Positions 44,713 through 53,546 of a stretch of 64,000 nucleotides of DNA are shown here, one piece after another (position 1 is the first letter of the stretch; every line of letters starts with the position of its first letter). Source of the DNA: Paenibacillus camelliae (GTDB lineage Bacteria; Bacillota; Bacilli; Paenibacillales; Paenibacillaceae); NCBI RefSeq assembly GCF_023715345.1, contig NZ_JAMBNY010000003.1, positions 219,065-283,064 on the forward strand. Direction: 5' to 3'. Both the position numbers and the translations under genes were made by a program. Under the pieces are notes generated by a model that saw nothing but the letters and a program-made list of their open reading frames with translations, searched no databases and was not told where the DNA came from.

Positions 44713-46008
44713 AGTGTCGGGAAACGGCAGGACGACCATGTTTTCGAATAGATTCGCTTTAGTTTCAATTGTCATATGCCCGCCATATTTTTCGCAGATT
44801 CGCTTAATATTGGTTAGCCCGAAGCCATGAAATTCCGGGTTCACTTTTTTGCTTTGCAAATCGTTTACCTCTCGCTCCACGTGATTACGAATCAGAATAA
44901 AAAGCGCAGACTCGCTGGAACGGATGTTCACAACCATTTGCCGGTCATCTGCTAGTTTTATCTTTTTTGATGCCTCAATGGCATTATCCAGCAAATTACC
45001 TAGCACGACGCATAAGTCATAACGCTCGATAGGAAGCTCTCGATCGAAAAGACGAAGCTCAGTGATTATCTTAATTCCGTTAGCCTGCCCAATGTTTAAG
45101 GCGTTGGTCAATAAGGCGTCGATGGCGAGGTTACCCGTATTGATCCGGTCATATGCATCTTCAACCTTGTTTAGCGTGACGCGGATATGCTCGCTCGCTT
45201 CAGCTGTTTTCCCTTGCTTCATGCATTCATCGATAAATAATAGCTGCTGGTTCGTATCATGAATGATACTTTTAATCTTCTTAAAGCTGTGCACCGTCTT
45301 TTCATAATTGGCTTCTTGATAGTCCATCTGCTGCTGGAGCTGTGCATTTTGATGCATAAGCTGAAACCTAGCCATAATCGTATCAAGAATATATACGACC
45401 AAAATATTCAATACAATAAGGCCACTAACAGCGAGATAGTAATGCAGATTCTTTTCGCTGTACATCGTTAGCACATTCACCTGATAGGTACTAATTAGCG
45501 GTACGCTAAGGAACAGAATATGATAGCGTAAACTCAATGGATAGTTTCTACGTTTAGCCAACATTCGAATAACCTGTACCACTGCAAACATTAGGATATA
45601 GCTTAGCAATAATCTTGTGCCAAACAGCAGTTGATCGCCTTCATTGGCGGTGTATGTATACTTAGGTATATCAGTTAGTGATGGATCAAGTACATATACG
45701 CTAATGGAGTGGACGAGCGTTAGCAGCACAATATAGAGCACGGAAAACACGACTCTCATTCGCAGCTCTGATTCATATCCGAGTGACAGACAAAAAATCG
45801 CCGCCATCATTAATAAATTAAAGCCAAGCAAAGGTAGCGGCACATTCAGAAACATTACATTGGCAATAAGGAATGCCAAGATATACAGCCACTTCGTCGG
45901 TTTGCTTTTCTCTTTACCGAAGACGGAGTTAAAATAAAAGTTAACCTGCACGGTCATGACTAACGGAATAACTACATTTAATAGCACAATAAATGGATCC
46001 ATGTTCAT
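44695..46008 (-). CDS. AgrC-like GHKL sensor histidine kinase
   Basis: A 437-residue sensor with six or so N-terminal helices (about 5-210), a coiled-coil linker, the phosphoacceptor segment KSIIHDTNQQLLFIDE (His-Asp-x-x-Asn/Gln type of the HPK10 family) and a C-terminal GHKL ATPase with LGNLLDNAIEASKK and GFGLTNIKRICEKYGG. This is the AgrC/CitA-like family partnering LytTR regulators. It overlaps the response regulator by 4 bases (ATGA). No agrB or agrD is adjacent, so the input signal is unknown. Confidence 0.9.
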   Translation of the reverse strand: MNMDPFIVLLNVVIPLVMTVQVNFYFNSVFGKEKSKPTKWLYILAFLIANVMFLNVPLPLLGFNLLMMAAIFCLSLGYESELRMRVVFSVLYIVLLTLVHSISVYVLDPSLTDIPKYTYTANEGDQLLFGTRLLLSYILMFAVVQVIRMLAKRRNYPLSLRYHILFLSVPLISTYQVNVLTMYSEKNLHYYLAVSGLIVLNILVVYILDTIMARFQLMHQNAQLQQQMDYQEANYEKTVHSFKKIKSIIHDTNQQLLFIDECMKQGKTAEASEHIRVTLNKVEDAYDRINTGNLAIDALLTNALNIGQANGIKIITELRLFDRELPIERYDLCVVLGNLLDNAIEASKKIKLADDRQMVVNIRSSESALFILIRNHVEREVNDLQSKKVNPEFHGFGLTNIKRICEKYGGHMTIETKANLFENMVVLPFPDTNNSRT

Positions 46009-46745
46009 TCCGCCCTCATCACCATAAATTTTGTACAGACGTCCTTGACTTCCTTGACCTTAGATCGACCAATTGGTAGCTCTAATCCGTTAGTCATGAC
46101 CACGTTGCTTCCCGAAAATTTATGTACGTGAAGCAAATTAATTAGAATTGAACGGTGTATCTGAAGAAATTTGCTATTCTTTAATGCCGTCGCATAGTGT
46201 GAGATCAATCCTCGTCCATAATAGACAGCATGTATCGTCGTAAATTTCAGCTGGCTTTTTACCGTTAAGCTTTTGGCCGCTTCAATAGCAATAATATCGT
46301 CGGTCTGTAGTACAATGTCCTCGTAGGCTGATTTAATAATCAATAAGTTCTGGTCTCGCTCTTCAAAGTATCGGAACAGCTTCAGCATCTTGCTCTCGAA
46401 TACTTCCGGTTCCATGGGCTTCATCAAGTATTGGAATGTAATCACATCAAAGCTATCCATCATGTACTCGGCATAGCTCGTCAAATATATGATCTGTTCG
46501 TGGTGCCGCTTCATTTTACGCAGAGTGCGCGCCGTGTCAATGCCGTTTATGCCTTTCATTTCAATGTCTAGGATGAGAATATGAAAAGGAGCTTCCTCCC
46601 TCTCGTAATGTGCAATCAATTGCTCGCCGGAAGCAAATTCTGCAACCTCGAACTCGTTTCCACTTTTGACTGATAGTGTGACCAGCATATTTCTGACCTT
46701 GTCTCTCTCCTTCTCATCGTCATCACATATCGCAATTCTGTACAT
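46005..46745 (-). CDS. LytTR-family response regulator (AgrA-like)
   Basis: A 246-residue response regulator with an N-terminal receiver domain (acidic pocket CDDDEKE, phospho-acceptor in ILILDIEMKGINGID, lysine in QYLMKP) and a C-terminal LytTR DNA-binding domain (YGRGLISHYATALKNSKFLQIHRSILIN and the LPIGRSK end). Members bind direct repeats upstream of quorum and virulence-type genes. ATG at 46745 has AAAGGAGGAG upstream. A terminator-like hairpin directly precedes the gene. Confidence 0.92.
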   Translation of the reverse strand: MYRIAICDDDEKERDKVRNMLVTLSVKSGNEFEVAEFASGEQLIAHYEREEAPFHILILDIEMKGINGIDTARTLRKMKRHHEQIIYLTSYAEYMMDSFDVITFQYLMKPMEPEVFESKMLKLFRYFEERDQNLLIIKSAYEDIVLQTDDIIAIEAAKSLTVKSQLKFTTIHAVYYGRGLISHYATALKNSKFLQIHRSILINLLHVHKFSGSNVVMTNGLELPIGRSKVKEVKDVCTKFMVMRAE

Positions 46746-46763
46746 AAACTCCTCCTTTCCCAA

Positions 46764-46796
46764 ACAAAAAAGCTGCCCATCCGAGCTTGGGCAACT
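46764..46796 (-). terminator. Terminator-like hairpin in leader of the LytTR operon
   Basis: TGCCCA/TGGGCA core stem, extended by AG/CT pairs over a mismatch, is followed on the minus strand by TTTTTTG. It ends 19 bases before the response-regulator ATG, so it lies between any upstream promoter and the operon and could act as an attenuator. Confidence 0.55.
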
Positions 46797-47010
46797 TCAT
46801 TGGACGGTTATTCAACAGTAAAACTTTAATAGGCACATCTTCACCTATTATTGGGGTATTGTCAATATATTTACAGTCATCTATGTTCATTGTTTTTTGA
46901 GTTACTTTTTTGTTCTCCTTACCTTAAAGAATTGCTATGATAGACTATAGGTAGATCATGGAACAGTACGCTTGTTAAAGCTAGATACGATTAGAAAGGA
47001 TAGTGTTACG

Positions 47011-47355
47011 ATGAGTATGGTTGAGTATAAAGGCAAGGTGAAAAATATTCAGGATACACCTTTTGGCTATACGTTATCGGTCATCGGAGGAAAGTGGAAG
47101 ATGGTCATTATTTACCTTTTAGCCGAAAATCAGCCCGTTCGCTTTAATGAACTAAAAAGGCAAATAGGAGCGATTACATATAAGATGCTGAGCTCTCAGC
47201 TCAAAGAGCTGGAAAAAGACGAGATGGTTAGACGGGTTGAATACCCTAATATCCCACCAAAGGTTGAGTATTATCTCACTGAAAAGGCTGAATCCTTATT
47301 ACCTGTATTGGAAGGGCTGTGCGAATGGGGAGTACAAAACCAGAAGCAATCTTGA
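47011..47355 (+). CDS. HxlR-family regulator
   Basis: A 114-residue winged-helix regulator of the HxlR family (PFGYTLSVIGGKWKMVIIYL, then VRFNELKRQIGAITYKMLSS and the KVEYYLTEKAESL end). Members respond to formaldehyde, disulfide or quinone stress. It lacks cysteine near the N-terminus except one in the last helix (GLCEWG), so a HypR-type redox switch is uncertain. ATG at 47011 has AAAGGA 10 bases upstream. No divergent target gene was recognised. Confidence 0.85.
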   Translation: MSMVEYKGKVKNIQDTPFGYTLSVIGGKWKMVIIYLLAENQPVRFNELKRQIGAITYKMLSSQLKELEKDEMVRRVEYPNIPPKVEYYLTEKAESLLPVLEGLCEWGVQNQKQS

Positions 47356-47374
47356 TCCGAAACTATACAGAAAA

Positions 47375-47413
47375 ATGGTTCTAATCGCTAACTAGCATGC
47401 TGATTAGAACCAT
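47375..47413. terminator. Inverted repeat after HxlR gene
   Basis: Perfect 12-base stem ATGGTTCTAATC/GATTAGAACCAT with a 15-base loop, 19 bases past the HxlR stop. The T run is on the minus-strand side (ATTTTT), opposite to the gene, so its role is unclear. Confidence 0.5.
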
Positions 47414-47491
47414 GAGTAATGACGATTAATAAATATTCCTTAGCAACTCCATAACTGCCTCTACACACACTATCCTATGCCTCTATAGATG

Positions 47492-47537
47492 AAACCGTTG
47501 AAATTTTACACACGTAAAGCTTCAACGGTTTTTTTGT
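47492..47537 (+). terminator. Hairpin upstream of rbsK (rbs-flanking family)
   Basis: AAACCGTTGAA (47492-47502) pairs with TTCAACGGTTT (47521-47531), with an inner TTTAC/GTAAA stem, and is followed by TTTTTT. It lies 90 bases before rbsK and is related to the hairpin behind rbsB. It may be a leader attenuator or a terminator of an upstream transcript. Confidence 0.65.
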
Positions 47538-47627
47538 TGTGAAGCAAAAGTCTGAAACTGTATATTCATCATCATATTTACAAATGATACTCACAAGATT
47601 GTCGGAACTCATGAAAGGTTGATGGAA

Positions 47628-48506
47628 TTGGTAAAGGTATGTGTGATCGGTAGCTGTGCAATGGACTTAGTCGTAACCTCAACGAAACGACCGCAGGCTG
47701 GAGAAACGGTGCTTGGAGATAAATTTTCAATCGTACCTGGTGGCAAAGGTGCCAATCAAGCCATCGCTGCTGCAAGACTAGGTGCACAAGTAACGATGAT
47801 CGGTTGCGTCGGAACTGACTTTTATGGTGATACGATCTTAGAGAACTTTAAGCAAAATGCTGTAGATATCTCTTATATCGAACGATCCTCTGAAGTTGAT
47901 AGTGGAACGGCCCATATTATATTAGCCGAAGGTGATAACAGTATTATCGTTGTGAAGGGCGCTAATGACAACGTAACGACTGCACTAATTGATAAATCAT
48001 TAGAGCCAATAAAAACTGCACATATCGTCTTGATACAGCAGGAAATCCCAGAAGAAACGGTCGATTATGTTAGTGATATTTGCGCTAAGTACAATGTCCC
48101 ACTATTACTGAATCCTGCACCCGCTCGCAGCATATCCCAGAAAATCATTGAGCAGGCTCAGTATCTTACACCTAATGAGCATGAATGTGCTATTTTATTT
48201 CCTCAAATTAATACAAGCCAAGCATTACAGCTATATCCAAACAAGCTCTTTATAACCGAAGGTAGTAAGGGCGTTCGTTACTTTAATGGAGAGCATGAAG
48301 TGCTTGTACCTACCTATAAAGTTGACGCGGTGGACACAACAGGTGCTGGCGACACATTTAATGCAGCCTTAGCCGTATCCTTAGCTGAAGGTAATCCTAT
48401 CGACTCTGCGTTGAAGTTTGCTAATCGTGCTGCGTCACTATCTGTAACGAAATTCGGCGCTCAAGGTGGCATGCCTTCACGAGCGGAAGTAGAGGAGAAG
48501 CTTTAA
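47628..48506 (+). CDS. rbsK: Ribokinase
   Basis: A PfkB-family kinase of about 292 residues phosphorylating D-ribose to ribose 5-phosphate. Motifs are the N-terminal CVIGSCAMDLVV and VPGGKGANQAIAAARLGA, and the catalytic anion-hole sequence DTTGAGDTFNAALA with the base Asp. TTG at 47628 has GAAAGG 9 bases upstream and gives the usual V-K-V-C-V-I-G start; ATG 47622 is too near the site. It heads rbsKDACB. No rbsR precedes it. Confidence 0.93.
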   Translation: MVKVCVIGSCAMDLVVTSTKRPQAGETVLGDKFSIVPGGKGANQAIAAARLGAQVTMIGCVGTDFYGDTILENFKQNAVDISYIERSSEVDSGTAHIILAEGDNSIIVVKGANDNVTTALIDKSLEPIKTAHIVLIQQEIPEETVDYVSDICAKYNVPLLLNPAPARSISQKIIEQAQYLTPNEHECAILFPQINTSQALQLYPNKLFITEGSKGVRYFNGEHEVLVPTYKVDAVDTTGAGDTFNAALAVSLAEGNPIDSALKFANRAASLSVTKFGAQGGMPSRAEVEEKL

Positions 48507-48508
48507 AG

Positions 48509-48910
48509 ATGAAGAAGCATGGCATATTGAATAGTCACATTTCCAAGATATTAGCGGACTTAGGGCATACGGATAGGATCGTGATTGCGGATATTGGCTT
48601 ACCTATTCCTGAGCATATAGAAAAGATTGATTTGGCCCTTCGTTTTGGCCTGCCAAGCTATGAAGAGGTTGTGAAGGTAATATTCGAGGATATGGTCATT
48701 GAGAAGGTTATTCTCGCCAAAGAGCTTGCCGATCAGAATCGTCCGGTTTCTCAATTTATGCTTAAGCAATGTAATGACATTGAAGTGGTTGAGGTTAGCC
48801 ACGAGGAGTTTAAACAATTAACGCATGATGTAAAAGTGATCATTCGAACAGGTGAAGCAACACCGTATGCAAATTGCATCCTACAAGCCGGTGTGAATTT
48901 TGGACAATAA
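48509..48910 (+). CDS. rbsD: D-ribose pyranase
   Basis: A 133-residue pyranase converting beta-D-ribopyranose to the furanose form used by ribokinase. Family features are the start MKKHGILNSHISKILADLGH, the catalytic GHTDRIVIADIGLPIP with His20-type and Asp residues, and the end IRTGEATPYANCILQAGV. It begins 3 bases after rbsK, with GAGGAG in the rbsK end. Confidence 0.95.
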   Translation: MKKHGILNSHISKILADLGHTDRIVIADIGLPIPEHIEKIDLALRFGLPSYEEVVKVIFEDMVIEKVILAKELADQNRPVSQFMLKQCNDIEVVEVSHEEFKQLTHDVKVIIRTGEATPYANCILQAGVNFGQ

Positions 48911-48925
48911 GGAGGCTCACACACA

Positions 48926-50407
48926 ATGTACATTAAAATGAATGATATTTATAAGTCATTCGGTGCGAATCGTGTTCTAACTGGCGTTGATTTTGAACTG
49001 AAAGATGGGGAAGTTCATGCGTTAATGGGGGAAAACGGAGCCGGCAAGTCTACCTTGATGAATATTTTGATTGGGTTACATAAGCGCGATCAAGGAACCA
49101 TCATCATCGATGGAAAAGAAACGTACTTTGACAATCCACGAGAAGCGGAAAAGTTTGGCATCGCCTTTATTCATCAGGAATTAAATATATGGCGTGATAT
49201 GTCTGTACTAGATAACCTGTTTATTGGTAAAGAGCTATCTACGGGAATAGGCTTACTTGATATGAAGGAAATGAGCAAAAAAGCATCCGAGCAGTTTAAG
49301 AAGCTTTCAGTCACGATTCCGTTACACCAAGAAGCTGGCTTACGCTCTGTAGGCGAAAAGCAAATGATTGAGATTGCTAAAGCACTTATGACCAATGCCA
49401 AAGTGATCGTCATGGACGAGCCTACAGCCGCATTAACAGAACGTGAAATTCAAAAGCTCTTCGAGGTGATCGCATCCCTTAAAAAGGATGGGGTATCTAT
49501 CGTTTATATTTCACATCGCATGGAGGAAATTTTTACGATTTGTGATCGGATCACCGTTATGCGAGATGGAAAAACCGTAGATACGAAGCCGATTTCCGAA
49601 ACAAACTTTGATGATGTCGTCCGAAAAATGGTCGGGCGTGAATTAACAGATCGATTCCCTTCTCATGAAGCAAAACCAGGCGACATCGTGCTAGAGGTAA
49701 AGCAGGCTTCAAAAAAAGGGCAGTTTACTGATGTTAATTTCAAGGTGCGTGCCGGTGAGATTGTTGGCTTTTCTGGCTTAATGGGCTCCGGACGAACGGA
49801 AATCATGAGAACCTTGTTTGGGCTAGATTCCTTAGATCAGGGCGAGATTTTGGTTAAGGGAAAGAAAACCGTTATTCATAACCCCAATGATGCGATGAAG
49901 GCTGGGATTGGCTTCGTTACGGAAGATCGTAAGGATGAAGGCTTAGTGCTGGATTTCTCCGTGAAGGACAATATGGTCTTAACCAACCTCTATAGCTTTG
50001 CTCCGAAAGGGCTCATTAATAATAAGAAGGAGCAAGAATTTGTTGAGCTGCTTATTAAACGTCTGCATATAAAAACCCAATCCTCATCCACGATTGTGCG
50101 AAATTTATCAGGAGGAAATCAGCAAAAGGTCGTTATAGCCAAATGGATCGGTATCGGACTTAGCGTGCTCATCTTAGATGAACCAACGCGTGGTGTTGAC
50201 GTTGGTGCAAAGAGAGAGATTTACCAGCTAATGAATGAATTAGCTGAACGAGGAGTCGCGATTATTATGGTTTCCTCTGAATTACCTGAGGTGCTTGGGA
50301 TGAGTGACCGAATCTATGTTGTTCATGAGGGCAAAATTAGTGGCGAACTTTCGAAAGAAGAGGCAACACAGGAACAGATTATGACGCTAGCTACAGGAGG
50401 ACAGTAA
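48926..50407 (+). CDS. rbsA: Ribose ABC transporter ATPase
   Basis: A 493-residue double ABC ATPase for sugar uptake. The first domain has an intact Walker A (GENGAGKST) and Walker B (VIVMDEPTAAL). The second has a degenerate Walker A (GLMGSGRTE) but a good signature LSGGNQQKV and LILDEPTRGVD, as is usual for RbsA/XylG proteins where one site is altered. AAGGAGG lies upstream of its ATG. Confidence 0.95.
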   Translation: MYIKMNDIYKSFGANRVLTGVDFELKDGEVHALMGENGAGKSTLMNILIGLHKRDQGTIIIDGKETYFDNPREAEKFGIAFIHQELNIWRDMSVLDNLFIGKELSTGIGLLDMKEMSKKASEQFKKLSVTIPLHQEAGLRSVGEKQMIEIAKALMTNAKVIVMDEPTAALTEREIQKLFEVIASLKKDGVSIVYISHRMEEIFTICDRITVMRDGKTVDTKPISETNFDDVVRKMVGRELTDRFPSHEAKPGDIVLEVKQASKKGQFTDVNFKVRAGEIVGFSGLMGSGRTEIMRTLFGLDSLDQGEILVKGKKTVIHNPNDAMKAGIGFVTEDRKDEGLVLDFSVKDNMVLTNLYSFAPKGLINNKKEQEFVELLIKRLHIKTQSSSTIVRNLSGGNQQKVVIAKWIGIGLSVLILDEPTRGVDVGAKREIYQLMNELAERGVAIIMVSSELPEVLGMSDRIYVVHEGKISGELSKEEATQEQIMTLATGGQ

Positions 50408-50411
50408 TGAG

Positions 50412-51374
50412 ATGACAACAAAGGATGAAGGTTTACGTAAAGGGTTTGGAATCGGTAACATCACGCAAAAGCTTGGTCCGCTACTGGGGTTAATTATATT
50501 AATCGTTATCGTAACCATCTTAAATCCGAGCTTTATTGAGCCCCTCAATATCCTAAACCTACTTAGACAAGTATCGATAAACGCATTAATTGCATTTGGG
50601 ATGACCTTCGTCATATTAACAGGTGGGATTGATCTATCTGTCGGCTCTATTCTTGCCCTATCTAGTGCTGTGATGGCTAATTTTATGGTCTCAGGTTGGG
50701 ATCCGATTATCGCCATCATATTGGGTTGCTTATTAGGCGGGATTCTAGGTGGAATTAACGGATTATTAATTACGAAAGGACGAATGGCTCCCTTTATCGC
50801 AACGTTAGCGACAATGACCATCTTTAGAGGATTAACACTCGTATACACCAACGGTAATCCTATAACAGGCCTCGGAAATCAAGCAGCATTTCAATTTCTA
50901 GGACGTGGTTATCTCTTTGGCATTCCGGTACCTGCTATTACGATGCTCATCGTGTTTGCTATATTGTGGATCATTCTTCATAAGACACCATTTGGCCGTA
51001 AAACGTACGCTATTGGTGGAAATGAAAAAGCGTCCATTATTTCTGGTATTAAAGTAGACCGAATTAAGATCATGATCTATGCATTAATCGGATTACTGTC
51101 AGCTCTGGCCGGTGCAATCTTAACATCAAGGCTTAACTCCGCACAGCCGACAGCTGGTACCTCATATGAGCTAGATGCGATTGCAGCAGTCGTATTAGGG
51201 GGGACAAGCCTAACGGGAGGACGTGGTCGAATTGTTGGTACACTCATTGGTGCTTTAATTATAGCCATATTAAATAACGGTCTAAATTTACTTGGCGTAT
51301 CATCTTTTTATCAGATGGTCGTTAAGGGGATTGTTATTGCCATTGCCGTTTTACTAGATCGTAAAAAAGCCTAG
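50412..51374 (+). CDS. rbsC: Ribose ABC transporter permease
   Basis: A 320-residue permease with 8-10 helices, belonging to the branched-chain/ribose (BPD_transp_2) family. The signature GGIDLSVGSILALSSAVMA and the GGTSLTGGRGRIVGTLIGA loop that contacts RbsA are present. It starts 4 bases past the rbsA stop with AGGAGG in the rbsA end, so the subunits are coupled. Confidence 0.95.
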   Translation: MTTKDEGLRKGFGIGNITQKLGPLLGLIILIVIVTILNPSFIEPLNILNLLRQVSINALIAFGMTFVILTGGIDLSVGSILALSSAVMANFMVSGWDPIIAIILGCLLGGILGGINGLLITKGRMAPFIATLATMTIFRGLTLVYTNGNPITGLGNQAAFQFLGRGYLFGIPVPAITMLIVFAILWIILHKTPFGRKTYAIGGNEKASIISGIKVDRIKIMIYALIGLLSALAGAILTSRLNSAQPTAGTSYELDAIAAVVLGGTSLTGGRGRIVGTLIGALIIAILNNGLNLLGVSSFYQMVVKGIVIAIAVLLDRKKA

Positions 51375-51400
51375 ACCAATACAAAAAGGAGTAACTTATC

Positions 51401-52327
51401 ATGAGAAAAATAACAACGATTGTATTACTAGTAACATTAATGCTGCTATCAGCTTGTACAACGGATGCACCAGAGTGGTCCAAGTCAGATGGCGGAGGGA
51501 ACGCAACGGGGGAGCAAAACATTAAGCTGGGATTATCAATTTCTACGCTTAATAATCCATTCTTTGTTGCTGTTAAGGATGGGGTTATGGCTGAAGCTAA
51601 AAATCAAGGGGTTGAAGTCATCGTCATCGACGCTCAAAACGACTCTGCTAAGCAAAGCAATGATGTTGAGGATTTAATGCAGCAAGGCGTAACAGCTTTA
51701 CTTATTAATCCCGTTGATTCCGCTGCTATATCCACTGCGGTCCAATCAGCAAATGGGTTAAACATACCTGTCGTTACACTCGATCGCTCTGCAGACAACG
51801 GTGAAGTCGCTACGCTTGTCGCTTCAGATAATGTTGCCGGTGGCTCAATGGCAGCTGAATATATTGTAGAAAAAGTCGGAGAAGGTGCGAAGGTAATTGA
51901 GCTGGAAGGCTCACCTGGTGCTTCAGCAACTCGGGAACGAGGAAAAGGGTTCCACGAAATTGCAGACACTCAGCTAGATGTTATTGCTAAACAAACCGCA
52001 AACTTCGATCGATCCAACGGATTGACGGTAATGGAAAACTTATTGCAGGGTAATCCTGGTGTTCAAGCCGTTTTTGCACATAACGATGAGATGGCACTCG
52101 GCGCTATTGAAGCGATTCAAAGCTCTGGAAAGAACATTCCCATTATAGGCTTTGACGGAAACGATGACGCATTGAAGTCAATCGAAGAGGGTAAGCTAAC
52201 AGGAACGATTGCTCAGCAGCCAGCTTTAATTGGCCAGTTAGCTGTGCAAGCAGCAAAGGATGTTATCGATGGTAAAGAGGTAGAAAAGCTTATTGCTGCG
52301 CCTCTTAAATTAGTAACAAAAGAATAA
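51401..52327 (+). CDS. rbsB: Ribose-binding lipoprotein
   Basis: A 308-residue solute-binding protein. The signal peptide ends in the lipobox LLSAC (Cys19), which would be lipidated and anchor it outside the membrane. The mature domain has the periplasmic-binding-protein_4 fold, with KLGLSISTLNNPFFVAVKDG, TLDRSADNGEVATLVASDNV and IGFDGNDDALKSIEEGKLT for ligand contacts. AAAGGAG lies upstream. A hairpin homologous to that before rbsK follows. Confidence 0.94.
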   Translation: MRKITTIVLLVTLMLLSACTTDAPEWSKSDGGGNATGEQNIKLGLSISTLNNPFFVAVKDGVMAEAKNQGVEVIVIDAQNDSAKQSNDVEDLMQQGVTALLINPVDSAAISTAVQSANGLNIPVVTLDRSADNGEVATLVASDNVAGGSMAAEYIVEKVGEGAKVIELEGSPGASATRERGKGFHEIADTQLDVIAKQTANFDRSNGLTVMENLLQGNPGVQAVFAHNDEMALGAIEAIQSSGKNIPIIGFDGNDDALKSIEEGKLTGTIAQQPALIGQLAVQAAKDVIDGKEVEKLIAAPLKLVTKE

Positions 52328-52343
52328 GACTGGGCCAGACTTA

Positions 52344-52384
52344 AGCCGTTGAGATTTTACACGCGTAAAATTTCAACGGCTTTC
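52344..52384 (+). terminator. Hairpin downstream of rbsB (rbs-flanking family)
   Basis: AGCCGTTGA pairs with TCAACGGCT and an inner ATTTTAC/GTAAAAT stem closes the loop. The sequence closely resembles the hairpin at 47492-47531. It starts 17 bases past rbsB and has a short T tract. Confidence 0.7.
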
Positions 52385-52407
52385 CTACATAAGGAGGTTT
52401 GACCATC

Positions 52408-52518
52408 ATGCATCCTTCATCTTGCATCTTTCATCTTTCTTCTTTCATCTTCAAAAGTAACAGCAATCAATTTATGTATGTGATGTGCCCTGCAGCTCTC
52501 TCAACAGTCGAGGGATAA
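52408..52518 (+). CDS. Possible 36-residue ORF with strong ribosome site
   Basis: AAGGAGG lies 10 bases before an ATG opening a 36-residue frame that reads HPSSCIFHLSSFIFKSN, then SNQFMYVMCPAALSTVEG. The DNA of its first half is a near-repeat of CATCTTT units. It overlaps the 3' end of the opposite DUF5360 gene by 47 bases. The good ribosome site is the only support, and it may be a chance feature of a simple repeat. Confidence 0.25.
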   Translation: MHPSSCIFHLSSFIFKSNSNQFMYVMCPAALSTVEG

Positions 52519-52885
52519 AACATAACGGATAAATCAAAAGAAATAAGTTCGGAGTCCACCACATAGGATCGAAATCCAAGCGGATGGACCAGAAGGAAAT
52601 AGCCATCAAGCCTGAACTGAATGTTAAAACCAGTGAAATAATAGACCACACAATCCAAGAGGTTTGCCCCTTTTTTAACAAGTAAAAGCTATAAAACCCT
52701 GTCATTGATATGAAGATATCTATTGCAAAAAAAGACCAGTTCCAGGAAACCAGCAAGGGGTTCGAATAGTCCTGATATAAATATTCAGGTGGAATTAATT
52801 TCAATGCGGTTATGCCCCAATACAGTATGAACCCAACATCGGTAATTAAGAACAATGCCATTAATGCTTTTTTCCACGTATCCAT
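52472..52885 (-). CDS. DUF5360-like four-helix membrane protein (YvaD type)
   Basis: A 137-residue integral membrane protein with four helices (about 9-30, 45-66, 77-98 and 108-128). The WNWSFFAIDIFISMTGFYSF region and the small four-helix layout resemble Bacillus YvaD (DUF5360). ATG at 52885 has GGAGG 6 bases upstream; the longer frame overlaps the TetR stop without a ribosome site. It follows the TetR gene in one operon and is probably regulated by it. Confidence 0.75.
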   Translation of the reverse strand: MDTWKKALMALFLITDVGFILYWGITALKLIPPEYLYQDYSNPLLVSWNWSFFAIDIFISMTGFYSFYLLKKGQTSWIVWSIISLVLTFSSGLMAISFWSIRLDFDPMWWTPNLFLLIYPLCFIPRLLRELQGTSHT

Positions 52886-52920
52886 CATAAGCCTCCAATT
52901 TTCACTTTCCTCAATGGGGG

Positions 52921-53481
52921 TCACTCAGACTCTGCACTCAGACCTTTCAAAAACACTTCGCCCATTGCCCGTACACCTTCAACGAGCGAGTTGTCTGTAT
53001 GTGTCAAAAAGTCTGGGTCAAACAAAGCAAACGATGCACCTTTCATCATTTGAACAACTGTAGCAATATGTACGTTGCGAAATTCGCCAGTATCGATGCC
53101 TGCGGCTATAATTGCTGCAATTGCCCCCCACTCCTCATGTAGTAATTGCTCGATCTTTTTCCATTCATCGGGGAAAAACCGTTTCAGGTCTGCCATTAGA
53201 CGGCGGTCATTGAAATGTATCCCCTTCGGAAGGAGGGTCAATGCTAGTTCAAGCTTTTGTGCATTAGTTAAGCTTTTATTGTGATAGATCGCTTGTTGTG
53301 ACTCCTTGATTTCAGCGACAACCTCATCAACCATTACACTAATCAGCTGCTCCTTCGATTCAAAATATTCATAGAATGTCCGTTTACTCGTTCCAAGCTC
53401 TGCAGCTAAAACAGCCATTGTGAATTTAAGTCCTTGTCGGTTGATTAACTCTTGAGCAGTTCGCAATATGCGCTCACGCAT
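52921..53481 (-). CDS. TetR-family regulator
   Basis: A 186-residue TetR regulator with helix-turn-helix at about 23-45 (FTMAVLAAELGTSKRTFYEYF) followed by ESKEQLISVMVDEV. It heads an operon with the DUF5360 gene. Two copies of the palindrome TGGTACCA lie upstream of its start and are likely its operator. GAGGTG lies 6 bases before the ATG. Ligand unknown. Confidence 0.87.
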   Translation of the reverse strand: MRERILRTAQELINRQGLKFTMAVLAAELGTSKRTFYEYFESKEQLISVMVDEVVAEIKESQQAIYHNKSLTNAQKLELALTLLPKGIHFNDRRLMADLKRFFPDEWKKIEQLLHEEWGAIAAIIAAGIDTGEFRNVHIATVVQMMKGASFALFDPDFLTHTDNSLVEGVRAMGEVFLKGLSAESE

Positions 53482-53518
53482 AACTTCACCTCATTTCTTC
53501 TCAATAAAATTATACTAG

Positions 53519-53546
53519 TGGTACCATTATGGTTTTTCTGGTACCA
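53519..53546. promoter_or_regulatory. Tandem TGGTACCA operator of TetR gene
   Basis: The 8-base palindrome TGGTACCA occurs at 53519-53526 and 53539-53546, centres 20 bases apart (two helical turns), 38-65 bases upstream of the TetR ATG. A minus-strand TATAAT at 53514-53509 lies directly beside it, so binding would block this promoter. The rest of the gap to 53735 shows no gene. Confidence 0.6.

Noticed and set aside
46727..46890. Possible AgrD-like peptide gene upstream of the LytTR pair
   Set aside because: A 53-codon minus-strand frame exists but lacks a ribosome site, runs through the terminator and into the regulator gene, and has no AgrD features.
47356..47627. RbsR gene or catabolite-response element before rbsK
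   Set aside because: No frame or consensus cre is visible in the leader; only hairpins.
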